Shown piece by piece: positions 1 to 8,619 of a stretch of DNA of 64,000 nt. The notes under the pieces were generated by a model. That model did no database searches. It saw only the letters and a list, made by a program, of their open reading frames with translations, and was not told where the DNA came from. Each line of letters starts with the position of its first letter. The first letter of the stretch is position 1. This DNA is from Candidatus Tectomicrobia bacterium (GTDB lineage Bacteria > UBA8248): assembly GCA_016192135.1 (NCBI GenBank), contig JACPUR010000030.1, forward strand, positions 1-64,000, written 5' to 3'. The position numbers and the translations under genes were made by a program.

Positions 1-530
1 ATGATCTCGTTGCGGCGGTCCTCCTGGATGGCCTTGCGCATCCGGGCGGCGATGTCGTCGAGGGCCTCGTCCCAGCTCACGCGCACCCACTTGCCCTCGC
101 CGCGCTTCCCGGCCCGCTTGAGGGGGTAGAGGATGCGGTCGGGGTCATAGATCTGGTTGAGCGTCACCCAGCCCTTGGCGCAGTTGCGGCCCCGCGAGGC
201 CGGATGGAGGGGATTCCCCTCGATCTTGCGGATCTTGAGGTCGTCCTTGTCCACGTAGGCGAGGAGGCCGCAGCCCGCCTCGCAGTTGAAGCACAGGGTC
301 GGCACCAGCATGTAGTTGCGCTGGATCTTGCGGGGCCACTGCGCGCTCTCGAACTCCGTCCAGTGGTCCCACTTGTCGGGGGAGGGATAGGAGGCCAGGG
401 CGCCGTTCAGGTTCGTGGAGTTCCGCTGGCCCGCGGGGGCGGGGGGCTCCGCCCGGGCCAGGAGATCGGGCCGCCCCAGGGAGGAGATGTCGCGCGCCCC
501 GCGCGCCGCCTGAAGGTGGTTCGCCGCCAT
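1..530 (-). CDS. Molybdopterin oxidoreductase catalytic subunit, N-terminal part (runs off window)
   Basis: Reading frame open from ATG at 530 to the left edge, about 176 residues. After a 70-residue leader it has a Cys-x2-Cys-x3-Cys set (LCFNCEAGCG) and a fourth Cys in GRNCAKGW, the [4Fe-4S] site of the DMSO reductase superfamily, then the usual DRILYPLKR and WDEALDDIA motifs. Family members bind a bis-molybdopterin Mo or W cofactor. No twin-arginine signal is visible in the leader, so the active site may face the cytoplasm. It follows the FeS/NrfD fusion gene by 13 bases, which should be its electron-transfer and membrane partner. The substrate cannot be told from this fragment. Confidence 0.88.
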   Translation of the reverse strand, partial: MAANHLQAARGARDISSLGRPDLLARAEPPAPAGQRNSTNLNGALASYPSPDKWDHWTEFESAQWPRKIQRNYMLVPTLCFNCEAGCGLLAYVDKDDLKIRKIEGNPLHPASRGRNCAKGWVTLNQIYDPDRILYPLKRAGKRGEGKWVRVSWDEALDDIAARMRKAIQEDRRNEI

Positions 531-543
531 CGTAGAGGCTCCG

Positions 544-2064
544 CTAAGAAAGGGGCACGGCCTGCCCGGCCCGCACCCACGCCCTGTCCCAGAAGTAGGA
601 GCCGGCCAGCGCGAGCAGGCCGGCCGCGACCGAGCCCCAGCCGCCCAGGCCCCGCCAGTAGAGGAGCAGCAGGGGCAGGGCGCAGCCGAGGAGAATGGCG
701 CCCCCCCAGAAATCCCTCCGGAACGGCCCGCGCACGAGGAGCTCGATGGCCCGCTCGTGGGCCGGGGCGCCGAAGCGGTGCGCCAGGACCGAGAAGGCCA
801 GAATGCAAGTATGCAGGAGGACGAGGACGGCCAGGACGCCGCCCAGGGCGATGACCGCCTCCTCCCGCTCCCGGATGGGCAGCAGGGCCGCGAGGAAGAG
901 GAGCGCGGCGGCGCCCTTCAGGCCGGACTGGGCGGCGATGCCGAGGGTGTTCTCGCTCCCCTTCCAGAGGTCCCGGGCCGACGCCTGCGCGAAGAAGAAG
1001 CCGGTGTAGATCGAGGCGAGGACGCCCGAGAGGACGGCGGGCCAGAGCAGGGCCTCCATCAGCCCCTCGGCGCCGGCGAGGCCGGCAAGCACCCACAGGC
1101 CGATGAGCAGGCCGTTCGCCGCGATGAACCAGGTGCCCCAGGCCATCCAGCTCCCCCAGTTCGGCCTCAGGAGGATGTAGTAGAACCGCTCGGGGCGCTT
1201 GAGGTCGGTGATGAGGAGAGCCCCCGTCCCCGCCAGGAGCAGGCCGCCCAGGACGGGCGCCCAGACCGAGAAGAGGGAGCTCTCGAAGCCCTGCCACCAG
1301 AAGAGGAGGCTCAGCACGAAGAGGCCCGTGCTCAGGCCCTTGGTCAGGAGATACAGCTCGATCTGCTCCCCCCACGGCGTCTTGTGGAAAGTGTCGTACA
1401 CCGTGCGGCTCGCGCCCCGCTTGTTCTCCCAGGGCGGCATCGCCGCCTTGCGCAGCTCGTCCATCTCGCCCTGCTTGTAGATGCCGGACTGTGCCGCGTG
1501 CGTCGGATCGAGGAGCCCCCGGCTCCCCTCGACGTAGTAGATGTTGGGGCGGGTGTTGTACTCCGGCTTGCGCACGGTGATGGGCTCGTGCGCCGTGAGC
1601 CGGGAGATCTTGGAGGAGGGGTCGTCCACGTCGCCGAATACCCGGCACTGGGTGGGGCACACCACGACGCAGGCGGGCTCGATGCCCGACTCGAGGCGGT
1701 TCGCGCAGAAGTTGCACTTCTCGGCCGTGTTGGTGTTGGGGTCGATGAATATCTGGTCGTAGGGGCAAGCCGCCATGCAGGACTTGCAGCCGATGCACCA
1801 GTCGGCGTCGAGGTCCACGATGCCGTCCCGGCGCCGGAAGAGCGCTCCCGTCGGGCAGATGTTCTTGCAGGGGGCGTCGCCGCACTGGTTGCACAGGACG
1901 GGGAGGAACTCCCGGCGCGTGTCCGGGAACAGGCCCTTCTCCACCTCCTTCACCCAGCAGCGCCACACGCCGATGGGGATGTCGTGCTCGGCCTTGCAGG
2001 CGATCGTGCATGCGTGGCAGCCGATGCAGGCGCGCAGATCGATGGCCATCGCGTATCTCGGCAT
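544..2064 (-). CDS. Fused 4x[4Fe-4S] ferredoxin and NrfD-type membrane subunit
   Basis: A 506-residue protein. Residues 1-160 carry four Cys clusters (CIGCHACTIAC, CNQCGDAPCKNICP, CIGCKSCMAACP, CNFCANR...CVVVCP), the pattern of DmsB/PhsB-type subunits with four [4Fe-4S] centres. From about residue 235 the rest is a polytopic NrfD/DmsC-like quinone-interacting domain with about eight membrane segments and the PERFYYILLRPNWGSW region typical of NrfD proteins. B and C subunits are usually separate; here they are one chain. The start at 2064 has AGGAG just upstream. Together with the next gene it makes a complete membrane Mo oxidoreductase of the A plus B-C type. The direction of electron flow is unknown. 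Confidence 0.9.
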   Translation of the reverse strand: MPRYAMAIDLRACIGCHACTIACKAEHDIPIGVWRCWVKEVEKGLFPDTRREFLPVLCNQCGDAPCKNICPTGALFRRRDGIVDLDADWCIGCKSCMAACPYDQIFIDPNTNTAEKCNFCANRLESGIEPACVVVCPTQCRVFGDVDDPSSKISRLTAHEPITVRKPEYNTRPNIYYVEGSRGLLDPTHAAQSGIYKQGEMDELRKAAMPPWENKRGASRTVYDTFHKTPWGEQIELYLLTKGLSTGLFVLSLLFWWQGFESSLFSVWAPVLGGLLLAGTGALLITDLKRPERFYYILLRPNWGSWMAWGTWFIAANGLLIGLWVLAGLAGAEGLMEALLWPAVLSGVLASIYTGFFFAQASARDLWKGSENTLGIAAQSGLKGAAALLFLAALLPIREREEAVIALGGVLAVLVLLHTCILAFSVLAHRFGAPAHERAIELLVRGPFRRDFWGGAILLGCALPLLLLYWRGLGGWGSVAAGLLALAGSYFWDRAWVRAGQAVPLS

Positions 2065-2283
2065 GGATCTCCTCGCCGGGCGCGGCGGCCGCCGCCGCGG
2101 TGGTAGACTGAGGTGATTCCGCTCCGGACGCCGCGCCCGCGCGGCGGCTTTCTCTCGAACGGTCCTTGGTTCAAAGCGGCGAGCGCACTTGAGCGTAGGG
2201 TGCGGGCGCTGTCAATGCCCGGATTGAAAGAGAGTTGTTCGATATTTGGCCCGGCATAACCGAGCGATTCAGTGGGCTATAAA

Positions 2284-2871
2284 ATGAAATTTACGGCGCT
2301 CTCGGCGGGAATTTGGGCGGCGCGCGGGCTGACGCTGGCGCGCCTTCTGGCGGCGCCCCTGTTCGCCCTGTGGCTGCTGCGGGGCGGAAGCCTGGGTCCC
2401 GGCTTTTTCGCGTTCTATCTCTTTTTCCCCCTTTCCGATCTGGCCGACGGCCCGCTCGCCCGGCGCTCGGGCGGCGCCCGGCCGCTGTGGGCCCGGCTCG
2501 ATCCCCTGGCGGACATCATGTTCAACGCGGCGGCCCTCTCCGCCGCCGCCTGGACGGGGCGGGTGGGGTTCTGGCTCCCCGCGGCGGTGCTCGTGCTGGG
2601 GGGGCGCTTCCTCTGGCGCGGGCCGGAGCGCGAAGCCGGCGCGGCTGGCCGGGCGGCCGGGGTGCTCTTTTACCTGATGACGGGGGCGGTGGCGGCGGAG
2701 GCGGCTTTCGCGGGAGGCGCGGAATGGGGGGGGGTCCTGGCCCGGGCCGGGGACGCCGTCTCCCTCTACGCCTTCATGGTGCTCCTGGCGAAGCTGGGCG
2801 CCGGGCGCCGAAGAGGTCGGCGTACACCCGGGGGAGGAAGACGAGGCCGAAGCACCCGTTCGCCAGCATGA
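2284..2871 (+). CDS. CDP-alcohol phosphatidyltransferase-like membrane protein
   Basis: About 195 residues with four or five hydrophobic segments. It contains a near-canonical CDP-alcohol phosphotransferase motif (DLADGPLAR, then LDPLAD), which in the family binds CDP-alcohol and Mg for phospholipid headgroup transfer. The Gly that normally precedes the last two Asp residues is Trp here. ATG at 2284 is chosen; an in-frame GTG at 2272 is possible and neither has a clear ribosome site. The last 98 bases overlap the 3' end of the convergent gene. The Arg/Gly-rich tail is unlike a membrane protein end and may come from a lost stop or frameshift. The substrate is unknown. Confidence 0.62.
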   Translation: MKFTALSAGIWAARGLTLARLLAAPLFALWLLRGGSLGPGFFAFYLFFPLSDLADGPLARRSGGARPLWARLDPLADIMFNAAALSAAAWTGRVGFWLPAAVLVLGGRFLWRGPEREAGAAGRAAGVLFYLMTGAVAAEAAFAGGAEWGGVLARAGDAVSLYAFMVLLAKLGAGRRRGRRTPGGGRRGRSTRSPA

Positions 2872-3745
2872 AGGTGAGGTGCGAGGCCAGGCTGTAGGCG
2901 AGGAGGTCGGCCTCCGGGGCCTGCCCGCGGAAGAAGAAGATCCAGGCCGCCTGGGAGGTCCCCAGGTGGGCCACCGTCACCGGGAGCGCCCCGATGAAGA
3001 ACACGACGGGCAGGAAGGCCAGGAGATGGAGGAAAGGGATCTCGATCCCGAAGAACCGGAGCGCCTGGCCGTGGACGAAGACCGAAAGCAGGGTCATCGA
3101 GCCCTTGAGCGCCAGCACCGCCGCCGCCTGCCGGAGACGAAGCTCCCGGAAGCTGGCGAGGAGCTCCCCCGAGCCGAGGCGCCTCCCCAGCGGCCCCAGG
3201 CCCCCCCTCGCCGCCCGCATCACCGCCCACCAGACCACGGCCAGCGCCGCCGGCGCCAGGAGAAGCGCGGCCGGCGCCCGCCCCGGGAACGAGAGCATCC
3301 CCAGCGTTGCGAAGAGGTAGAGGTTCGTCACTTCCAGCAGGATGAGGGCGCCCACCGTGCCCGCGAGCTTGACGAGCGGGGTCCCGAAGCGCCGGTGGAT
3401 GTAGAGCGCGAGCCCCGCCTGGGCGAGCTGGGTGTTGATGATGGAGACGATGTAGGTAGCGGCGCGCACCGGCAGCAGCTCCCGGTAGCGGATGGGCCCG
3501 TGGAACCAGCGGATCATCCGCGAGAGCACGAAGGTGTCCACCAGGAAATACGCCGTGGACATGCAGGCCATGATCAGGAGGAAGGGCGGGATGTCGGCCT
3601 TCGAGAGAGCCTCCACGAAGCGGTCGAAGGGGATGCGCCAGAAGATGACGCCGAAGATGAGGAGGGTGAGCGCGAGCGGGACCGCCTGCCGGAGGAGAGC
3701 CGGGCGGTCCGGGCGGGGCTTTGGGGCCGGCTCCGGCGGGGCCAC
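2774..3745 (-). CDS. Flippase-like/lysylphosphatidylglycerol synthase TM-region family membrane protein
   Basis: A 323-residue polytopic protein with about eight membrane segments (LALTLLIFGVIFW near the N-terminus, LILLEVTNLYLFATLGML, LLAFLPVVFFIGALPVTVAHLG). The layout and the PVTVAHLGTSQAAW region resemble the UPF0104/AglD-MprF membrane domain family, members of which flip or transfer lipid-linked groups. GTG at 3745 is chosen because it lies two bases after the stop of the upstream SDR gene. The frame stays open further upstream only as an antisense artefact. It is probably cotranscribed and translationally coupled with the SDR. Confidence 0.72.
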   Translation of the reverse strand: MAPPEPAPKPRPDRPALLRQAVPLALTLLIFGVIFWRIPFDRFVEALSKADIPPFLLIMACMSTAYFLVDTFVLSRMIRWFHGPIRYRELLPVRAATYIVSIINTQLAQAGLALYIHRRFGTPLVKLAGTVGALILLEVTNLYLFATLGMLSFPGRAPAALLLAPAALAVVWWAVMRAARGGLGPLGRRLGSGELLASFRELRLRQAAAVLALKGSMTLLSVFVHGQALRFFGIEIPFLHLLAFLPVVFFIGALPVTVAHLGTSQAAWIFFFRGQAPEADLLAYSLASHLTFMLANGCFGLVFLPRVYADLFGARRPASPGAP

Positions 3746-3747
3746 GC

Positions 3748-4659
3748 TCAGCCCGCGCCCGGGGAGAGGGCCTGGTCCAGCGTCTCGTTCACGGGGGTGA
3801 GGGGGAAGGGCACCACGGCCCGGGCCAGGGAGGCGTCGCCCAGGTGCTCCTTGAAGAGGATATCGAACACCGAGCGGTTCCAGCCCAGCGAGGGAGCGAG
3901 GAGGCCCATGAGCGCCGCCGTCAGCCAGCCGGCCGCCCGGGGGATGGGGAAGATGCGGGGGCGCTTCCCCACCCGCTGGCCCACCCGCCGCAGCAGGTCG
4001 GCGTAGGAGATCGTCTCGGGCCCCACGAGGTCCAGCACCTTGAGGGGCTCGTCCGGGGGAAGGGAGAGGGCCCACTCGATGGCCCCCAGCACGTCGGCCA
4101 GGGCGATGGGCTGGAGCCGCACGGAGCCGCCGCTCACGAGGGGAGTGAGGGGGGCTCCCGCGAGCTGGCGGAGCTTCCGCATGGAGGGGCAGCCCGGGCC
4201 CAGGATCATCGGCACGCGGAAGATCGCGCCCGAGAAGGGCTTCTGGCGGAGGATCTCCTCGGCGAAGCCCTTGGAGCGCAGATAGCCGTTCCGCGAGGCC
4301 GGGTCGGCGCCCGGGAAGCTGAGGTAGACGAAGTGCTTGGCCCCCGCCGCCCGGGCCGCCTCCGCCACCGCGCGGGTCGAGTCGGTGTTGGCCTCGATCA
4401 GGCTCTCGGGAGGCCGGGGAAGGAGGGCCCCGGCCAGGTGGACGACGGCGTCGGCCCCCTCGATGCAGGCGCGCACGGAGGCGGGGTCGCCGTAGCGGAC
4501 CTCGATCACCTCGGCGTCCAGGGGCCGCAGGCCGTGGGAGCGCTCCAGGCTCCGCACCAGGGCGCGGAGCCTGGTCGGGACGATGGTGGAGCTCCGGCCC
4601 AGGTGCCGGATGAGGCCCTGGCCGACGGCGCCGTTCGCTCCGGTGATGACGATGTCGAT
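3748..4659 (-). CDS. NAD(P)-binding atypical SDR (NDUFA9/epimerase-like), probable ATC start
   Basis: Extended/atypical short-chain dehydrogenase of 303 residues. The Rossmann motif TGANGAVGQGLI sits at the very N-terminus, followed by DAVVHLAGALLP, VYLSFPGADP and RVPMILGPG, as in NmrA/NDUFA9-like epimerase relatives. The frame upstream has no ATG, GTG or TTG before a TGA at about 4719. The only start that keeps the Rossmann loop is an ATC at 4659, with AGGAG seven bases upstream. A GTG at 4557 would delete the nucleotide-binding motif. Two bases separate it from the membrane protein that follows. Ligand unknown. Confidence 0.78.
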   Translation of the reverse strand: MDIVITGANGAVGQGLIRHLGRSSTIVPTRLRALVRSLERSHGLRPLDAEVIEVRYGDPASVRACIEGADAVVHLAGALLPRPPESLIEANTDSTRAVAEAARAAGAKHFVYLSFPGADPASRNGYLRSKGFAEEILRQKPFSGAIFRVPMILGPGCPSMRKLRQLAGAPLTPLVSGGSVRLQPIALADVLGAIEWALSLPPDEPLKVLDLVGPETISYADLLRRVGQRVGKRPRIFPIPRAAGWLTAALMGLLAPSLGWNRSVFDILFKEHLGDASLARAVVPFPLTPVNETLDQALSPGAG

Positions 4660-4710
4660 GGTACCGCTCCTGGCTGTGCGGCCGGGGCCGCGGATTCCGC
4701 CCGAATGGCC

Positions 4711-4786
4711 TTGCCGTCATTCTGCGCGCGACAAACAGATTCTTCGGCGCCCCGGCGGGAGCCGCCTGGGCTCCCTCGGAACGGCG
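4711..4786. repeat. Degenerate B-family palindromic repeat
   Basis: The stretch between the SDR and aldo-keto reductase genes reads GTCATTCTGCGCGC...AGATTCTTCGG...GGAGCCGCCTGGGC...TCCCTCGGAA. These are the ordered blocks of the B family seen intact at 35595-35674, with many substitutions. It looks like an old copy. Confidence 0.55.
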
Positions 4787-4810
4787 GACCGGCGAACCGC
4801 TGCACTTACC

Positions 4811-6067
4811 CTATACGGCCAGCTCCCTCCTCCCGGCAAGCATCCGGTGGGTGGGCCGAAGGAGGGTCTGGACGGGGAGGCCGTAGGTGCACGAGCCCGC
4901 GCAGGCCTGGTGCGCGCAGGTGAGGCAGGCCGAGGCCCCGGCGCCGAGCAGGGCGTACTCGCTGCGGGCGAGCCGGAGGTCGCCGTAGTCCACGGCGTAC
5001 ATCCGCGTGCGCAGAACGTCCGCGATGGGCACCCCGACGGGGCAGGCGCCCGCGCAGTCGTTGCAGGCGTGGCGGCAGTAGGACGCCCCGTTCAGCTTGG
5101 CGTAGCGGTAGAGGAGGGGGAGGTCCTGCCGGGCCGCCGTCTTCCAGCCGGAGGCGCCGAGGAACTCGTCGACGCGCTCCCGGTCCGTCATGGAGATGAT
5201 GAGGGCGTCCACGCCCGGGTTCGAGAGCACCCAGCGGAAGGCCGCCTGGGAGAAGGTAGCGCCGCCCCGCTCGTAGGGCCGCATGTCGTTCAGGCGGGCC
5301 CCCATCAGGGTCTTCATGGCCACCACGCCGACTCCCTTGGACTTGGCCTTCTGGACGATCCGGGGGAGATCCGGGTGGCGCGAGATGAAGTCGAAGCCCC
5401 GGGTGAATTTCTGATAAAAGGCGGGGTCCTGGCCGAAGTTGTAGGAGACGAGGATGATGTCGAAGCGGCCCGAGTCGATGACGTAGTCCATGCACTCGAT
5501 GAGGCGCCCGGCGTGGCCCGAGGCCCCGGTGAAGCGGATCTTCCCCTGCTTCTTGGCCAGGTCGGTGAACTCGTGCCACTCGGGCTTCTTGAGGCGATCC
5601 ACGTCGTTCACGGCGTGGTGGAAGTAGACGTCCACGTGGTCGGTGCGCAGGCGGCGCAGGCTCCCCTCCAGGGAGGACATGAAGGACCGCACCGTCTCGC
5701 CGCCGCTCACGTAGACCTTGGAGGTCAGGTAGACCTTGTCCCGCTTGCCGCGCAGGGCGTTGCCGATGGTGGTCTCGGAGGCCCCGCCGGTATAGCTCTC
5801 GGCGGTGTCGAAGTAGTTGATGCCGCGCTCAAGGGCGTGGAGCACCACCCGCTCCTCGCCCTGGCCGAGGCGGCTGCTCCCGAAGGAGATGTCCGATATC
5901 TCGAGGCCCGTCTTGCCCAGCGGCCGGTAGCTCCGCACCCGGGGCGCCGCCGGGGCGGCCTCTCCGATGGACGGAGCCAGGCCGAGCAGCCCCGCGCCCA
6001 AGCCCGCCATCGCGGAGCGCTTGAGGAATTCGCGGCGGCCCAGCTCTCCATCCATCCCTGGTGTCAT
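4811..6067 (-). CDS. Tat-exported aldo/keto reductase with C-terminal ferredoxin domain
   Basis: A 418-residue protein. A twin-arginine signal (GRREFLKRSAMAG) leads an aldo-keto reductase barrel of about 270 residues with the catalytic Asp-Tyr-Lys-His set visible (FDTAESY, TSKVYV, YFHHAV). The C-terminal 90 residues hold two Cys clusters (CRHACNDCAGACP and CLTCAHQACAGSC) that should ligate iron-sulfur centres. AKRs use NADPH. Fusion with FeS and export signals marks the poorly characterised FeS-AKR group, for which electrons may come from FeS rather than NADPH. ATG at 6067 is chosen for a GGGAGG seven bases upstream; an in-frame ATG at 6097 lacks one. Confidence 0.88.
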   Translation of the reverse strand: MTPGMDGELGRREFLKRSAMAGLGAGLLGLAPSIGEAAPAAPRVRSYRPLGKTGLEISDISFGSSRLGQGEERVVLHALERGINYFDTAESYTGGASETTIGNALRGKRDKVYLTSKVYVSGGETVRSFMSSLEGSLRRLRTDHVDVYFHHAVNDVDRLKKPEWHEFTDLAKKQGKIRFTGASGHAGRLIECMDYVIDSGRFDIILVSYNFGQDPAFYQKFTRGFDFISRHPDLPRIVQKAKSKGVGVVAMKTLMGARLNDMRPYERGGATFSQAAFRWVLSNPGVDALIISMTDRERVDEFLGASGWKTAARQDLPLLYRYAKLNGASYCRHACNDCAGACPVGVPIADVLRTRMYAVDYGDLRLARSEYALLGAGASACLTCAHQACAGSCTYGLPVQTLLRPTHRMLAGRRELAV

Positions 6068-6384
6068 AGGAAGGCCTCCCTTAGGCGGGATTCCCAATCA
6101 TCCCACCCTTTTTTCGGGCGGTGGTCAACCCGCCCGAATCGGGGCCGCCGGCGGGGATTCTTCTCCCCGAATGGCGACCGCGGCCGCGCCCGCCACAGAA
6201 AAGATAACCCATCCCGGGCGGATGCCACTTACGCCAATTTCGCGCACTTTCATGTACCGGCCGGTTTTTTCCACGGAAGGGCTGTTTTTCGCGCGCGTTT
6301 CGCGGATGCCGGGCGCCGGGGTTGCCCGCTCTCCCGGCTTCCTTATAATCGGCGGGACTTCCCGCCCCGAGCGCCGGAGGCTGC
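6068..6384. other. Divergent intergenic region, no gene seen
   Basis: About 317 bases between the divergent aldo-keto reductase and methyltransferase genes. It must hold both promoters. It is locally less GC-rich, but I could not pick a convincing -35/-10 pair. No repeat of the A, B or C type is present. Confidence 0.5.
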
Positions 6385-6963
6385 GTGCGGACACTGGACG
6401 TGGGATGCGGCCGGGCCAAGGCCCCGGGCGCGGTGGGGCTCGACCTCAACCCCGCGGCCGACGCCGACGTCCGGGGCGACGCCTCGCGGGACGGCCTCCC
6501 CTTCCGGGAGGGCGCCTTCGGCCGGGTGGTCATCCGCCACATCATCGAGCACGTGGAGAGCCCGCTCCGGCTCCTGGAGGAGATTCACCGGGTCTCGCGC
6601 GACGGGGCGGAGGTCGAGGGCGTCACCCCCCATTTCTCCAACCCCTGCTCGTTCGCCGACCCGACCCACCGCCACCATTTCTCGGTCCAGCTCTTCGGCT
6701 TCGTCTCCGAGGGGGGGCCCGACCCCTCGAAGGGCTGGCGGCTGTGGGCCAATCGGCTGCTCGAGTGCTACTACGAGATGCTCCCCTTCTACACGAAGGC
6801 CCGCTTCGAGGTGCTGGAGCGACGGCTCACCTTCTGCCGCCTGCACCGCTGGCTGGGCGTCGCCTGGCTCGCCAACCGCTTCCCCGAGATCTACGAGTTC
6901 CACCTCTCGGGGCTCTTCCGGGCGCGGGACATCGTCTTCCGGCTCCGGGTGCGGAAGGGGTAG
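6385..6963 (+). CDS. Class I SAM-dependent methyltransferase (type 11-like)
   Basis: A 192-residue protein. It starts directly with the SAM-binding motif LDVGCGRAK, followed by VGLDLNPAA and the methyltransferase-11 segment VVIRHIIEHVESPLRLLEEIHRVSRDG. The half after residue 90 (Phe/Tyr/His-rich, ending IVFRLRVRKG) resembles sugar- or lipid-linked methyltransferases but gives no specific substrate. GTG at 6385 has GGAGG four bases upstream. It stands alone between divergent and convergent neighbours. Confidence 0.78.
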   Translation: MRTLDVGCGRAKAPGAVGLDLNPAADADVRGDASRDGLPFREGAFGRVVIRHIIEHVESPLRLLEEIHRVSRDGAEVEGVTPHFSNPCSFADPTHRHHFSVQLFGFVSEGGPDPSKGWRLWANRLLECYYEMLPFYTKARFEVLERRLTFCRLHRWLGVAWLANRFPEIYEFHLSGLFRARDIVFRLRVRKG

Positions 6964-6989
6964 GGCGAACCTGTGACGGCAATGTTCTT

Positions 6990-7017
6990 GCGGGGGCGCA
7001 CGGCCGTGCGCCCCCGC
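6990..7017. repeat. A-family-like perfect palindrome
   Basis: A perfect 28-bp inverted repeat, GCGGGGGCGCACGG followed by its complement, just after the methyltransferase. The flanks match the A family (GGGGCG...CGCCCC) with a different core. It could act as a transcription end, but no T-run follows. Confidence 0.75.
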
Positions 7018-7138
7018 AGATGAAATATCATCGGACACCTAGGCCGGCCCAGCGGGGGGAAAGGGGTGACGCGCCGTTCATCGGTGGCCAGGCTTCTCCC
7101 CCGCGGCCGCCCGGGATGGGAATGGTCCGCATTTGCCC

Positions 7139-7166
7139 GTAGGGGCGGTTCGCGAACCGCCCCTGC
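7139..7166. repeat. A-family palindrome, GGTTCGCGAACC core
   Basis: Arms GTAGGGGCG and CGCCCCTGC around the core GTTCGCGAAC. The same 28-bp element recurs at 21578, 33195 and 41961 in this window. Confidence 0.9.
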
Positions 7167-7200
7167 ATGGGATGTCCCATCGAGCTGGCTGGCATCCCCC

Positions 7201-8433
7201 CTACCCCCCGATCACCCGGAAATGCCGGTCCTGCTTGAGGAGGGGCTCCCAGCCGTTCGGCTTCACCACCACCGAGTACTCGATCTGGTAGCCGCCGAAG
7301 CCGCAGGTGCCGACCGGGGCCTCGATGTTGATGACGGAATCGGCCGGCAGCGGGATCTCCGAGGTCTTGGGAAGGAAGGGCTGGTTGTGCCTGGTCTCGT
7401 CCCCCAGGATGAAGGGGAACTCCCGGGCCTCGAGCCCGATGGTGTGGCCCGCGAAGGGGGCGTCGAACTGCGGCCAGCGGCCTTTGATGCCCTTGAGGAG
7501 GGCCTTGTAGACCTGCCCGCCCGTCACCCCCTCCTTCACGGTGTTCACCGCCTCGTGGAAGCCCTCCTCGATGGCCTTCCACTCCTTCCGGGCCTGGGCG
7601 GGGGGCTCCCCGATGGAGCCGCAGGAGCCGGTGTCGGCGTTGTAGTTCTTGTGGAAGAGGCCCGCGTCGAACATGAAGAGGTCACCCTTCTGGAGCTTCC
7701 GGTCCGTCGGGGGGAAGATGAAGATGCTGCGCGGGCCGCTGTTGAAGTGGAACCAATGCCACATGCCGCCCGGCTTGGCCACCGCCTGGCGCCAGACCTC
7801 GGCCACTTCGTTCTCGGCCACGCCGGGGCGCAGGAAGCGGAACACCTCGCCGATGGCGTTCTCGTTCACCTGGGCCGCCTCGCGCAGCGCCTTGATCTCG
7901 TCCTCGGTCTTGACGAGCCGGATCATGAGGAAGAGCCCCGAGCCGGGAATGAACTCGCAGTCCGGGAGCTTCTCCTTGAGGGCCGCGAAGAGCTCGGGGG
8001 CGCAGCCCTCCTCGTCCAGGGCGATCTTGCCCTTGCTGATCCCCCGGGTCTTGAGGGCGGCCAGGAGGCCGTCGAGCAGGGTCTTGTGCTTGCCCCCGCT
8101 CTCGTGGAGCTCGAAGTAGCGCCTCATCTCGGGATCCTGGGGCTTCCAGCCCGCGGGCTCGACGTGGTAGGCCTGGCCGCCGTAGGAGTAGACGCGCTCG
8201 GCGTAGCCGCCGTAGGCGGCGTAGTAGGTGTTGTCGCCCCGGTTGAGGATGAGGTCGGTGCCCGCCGAGGGATCGTTCGTCACCACGGCGCAGCTCTTCC
8301 GCTGGCGGTAGACCCGCGTGGCCCAGCCGACGTGGCCGGTCAGGTAGGTGACGTTTTCATGGGTGGTGCCGATGGCGGCGGCCAGGCCGTGCTCTCGCAT
8401 CAGCTCCAGCGCGCGGGGCTTGTTCAGAAGCAT
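7201..8433 (-). CDS. M24 family metallopeptidase (Xaa-Pro dipeptidase-like)
   Basis: A 410-residue protein with a creatinase-like N-terminal domain of about 170 residues and a C-terminal pita-bread domain. All five expected metal ligands are visible: Asp in MFDAG, Asp in YNADTG, His in FAGHTIGLE, Glu in NIEAPVG and Glu in QIEYSVVV, so it should be an active di-metal hydrolase. Substrates in the family range from Xaa-Pro peptides to creatine. The N-terminal domain does not settle which applies. ATG at 8433 has GGGAG eight bases upstream; an in-frame ATG at 8457 is a less likely start. Confidence 0.9.
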   Translation of the reverse strand: MLLNKPRALELMREHGLAAAIGTTHENVTYLTGHVGWATRVYRQRKSCAVVTNDPSAGTDLILNRGDNTYYAAYGGYAERVYSYGGQAYHVEPAGWKPQDPEMRRYFELHESGGKHKTLLDGLLAALKTRGISKGKIALDEEGCAPELFAALKEKLPDCEFIPGSGLFLMIRLVKTEDEIKALREAAQVNENAIGEVFRFLRPGVAENEVAEVWRQAVAKPGGMWHWFHFNSGPRSIFIFPPTDRKLQKGDLFMFDAGLFHKNYNADTGSCGSIGEPPAQARKEWKAIEEGFHEAVNTVKEGVTGGQVYKALLKGIKGRWPQFDAPFAGHTIGLEAREFPFILGDETRHNQPFLPKTSEIPLPADSVINIEAPVGTCGFGGYQIEYSVVVKPNGWEPLLKQDRHFRVIGG

Positions 8434-8619
8434 GAGGGCGTCTCCCATGTGAGCCATTGAAAGAAGGAATAAGGGGAAGCGCGAAGCGTTCCCATATGTA
8501 GCACAGGGGCCCGTCTCCGGCCAGATGCGCGGCTTCCTTGACAGGCCAGGCGGATGCCGGGACGATGGATCTTGGGGAAGCGCGGAGGCACATCCCCCGT
8601 TTGTCATGGGAGGAGGTGG

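Noticed and set aside
4583-6976. 797-residue open frame on the plus strand
   Set aside because: Antisense to the Tat aldo-keto reductase and then a shadow of the methyltransferase. Composition is Gly/Ala/Arg-rich with no domain.
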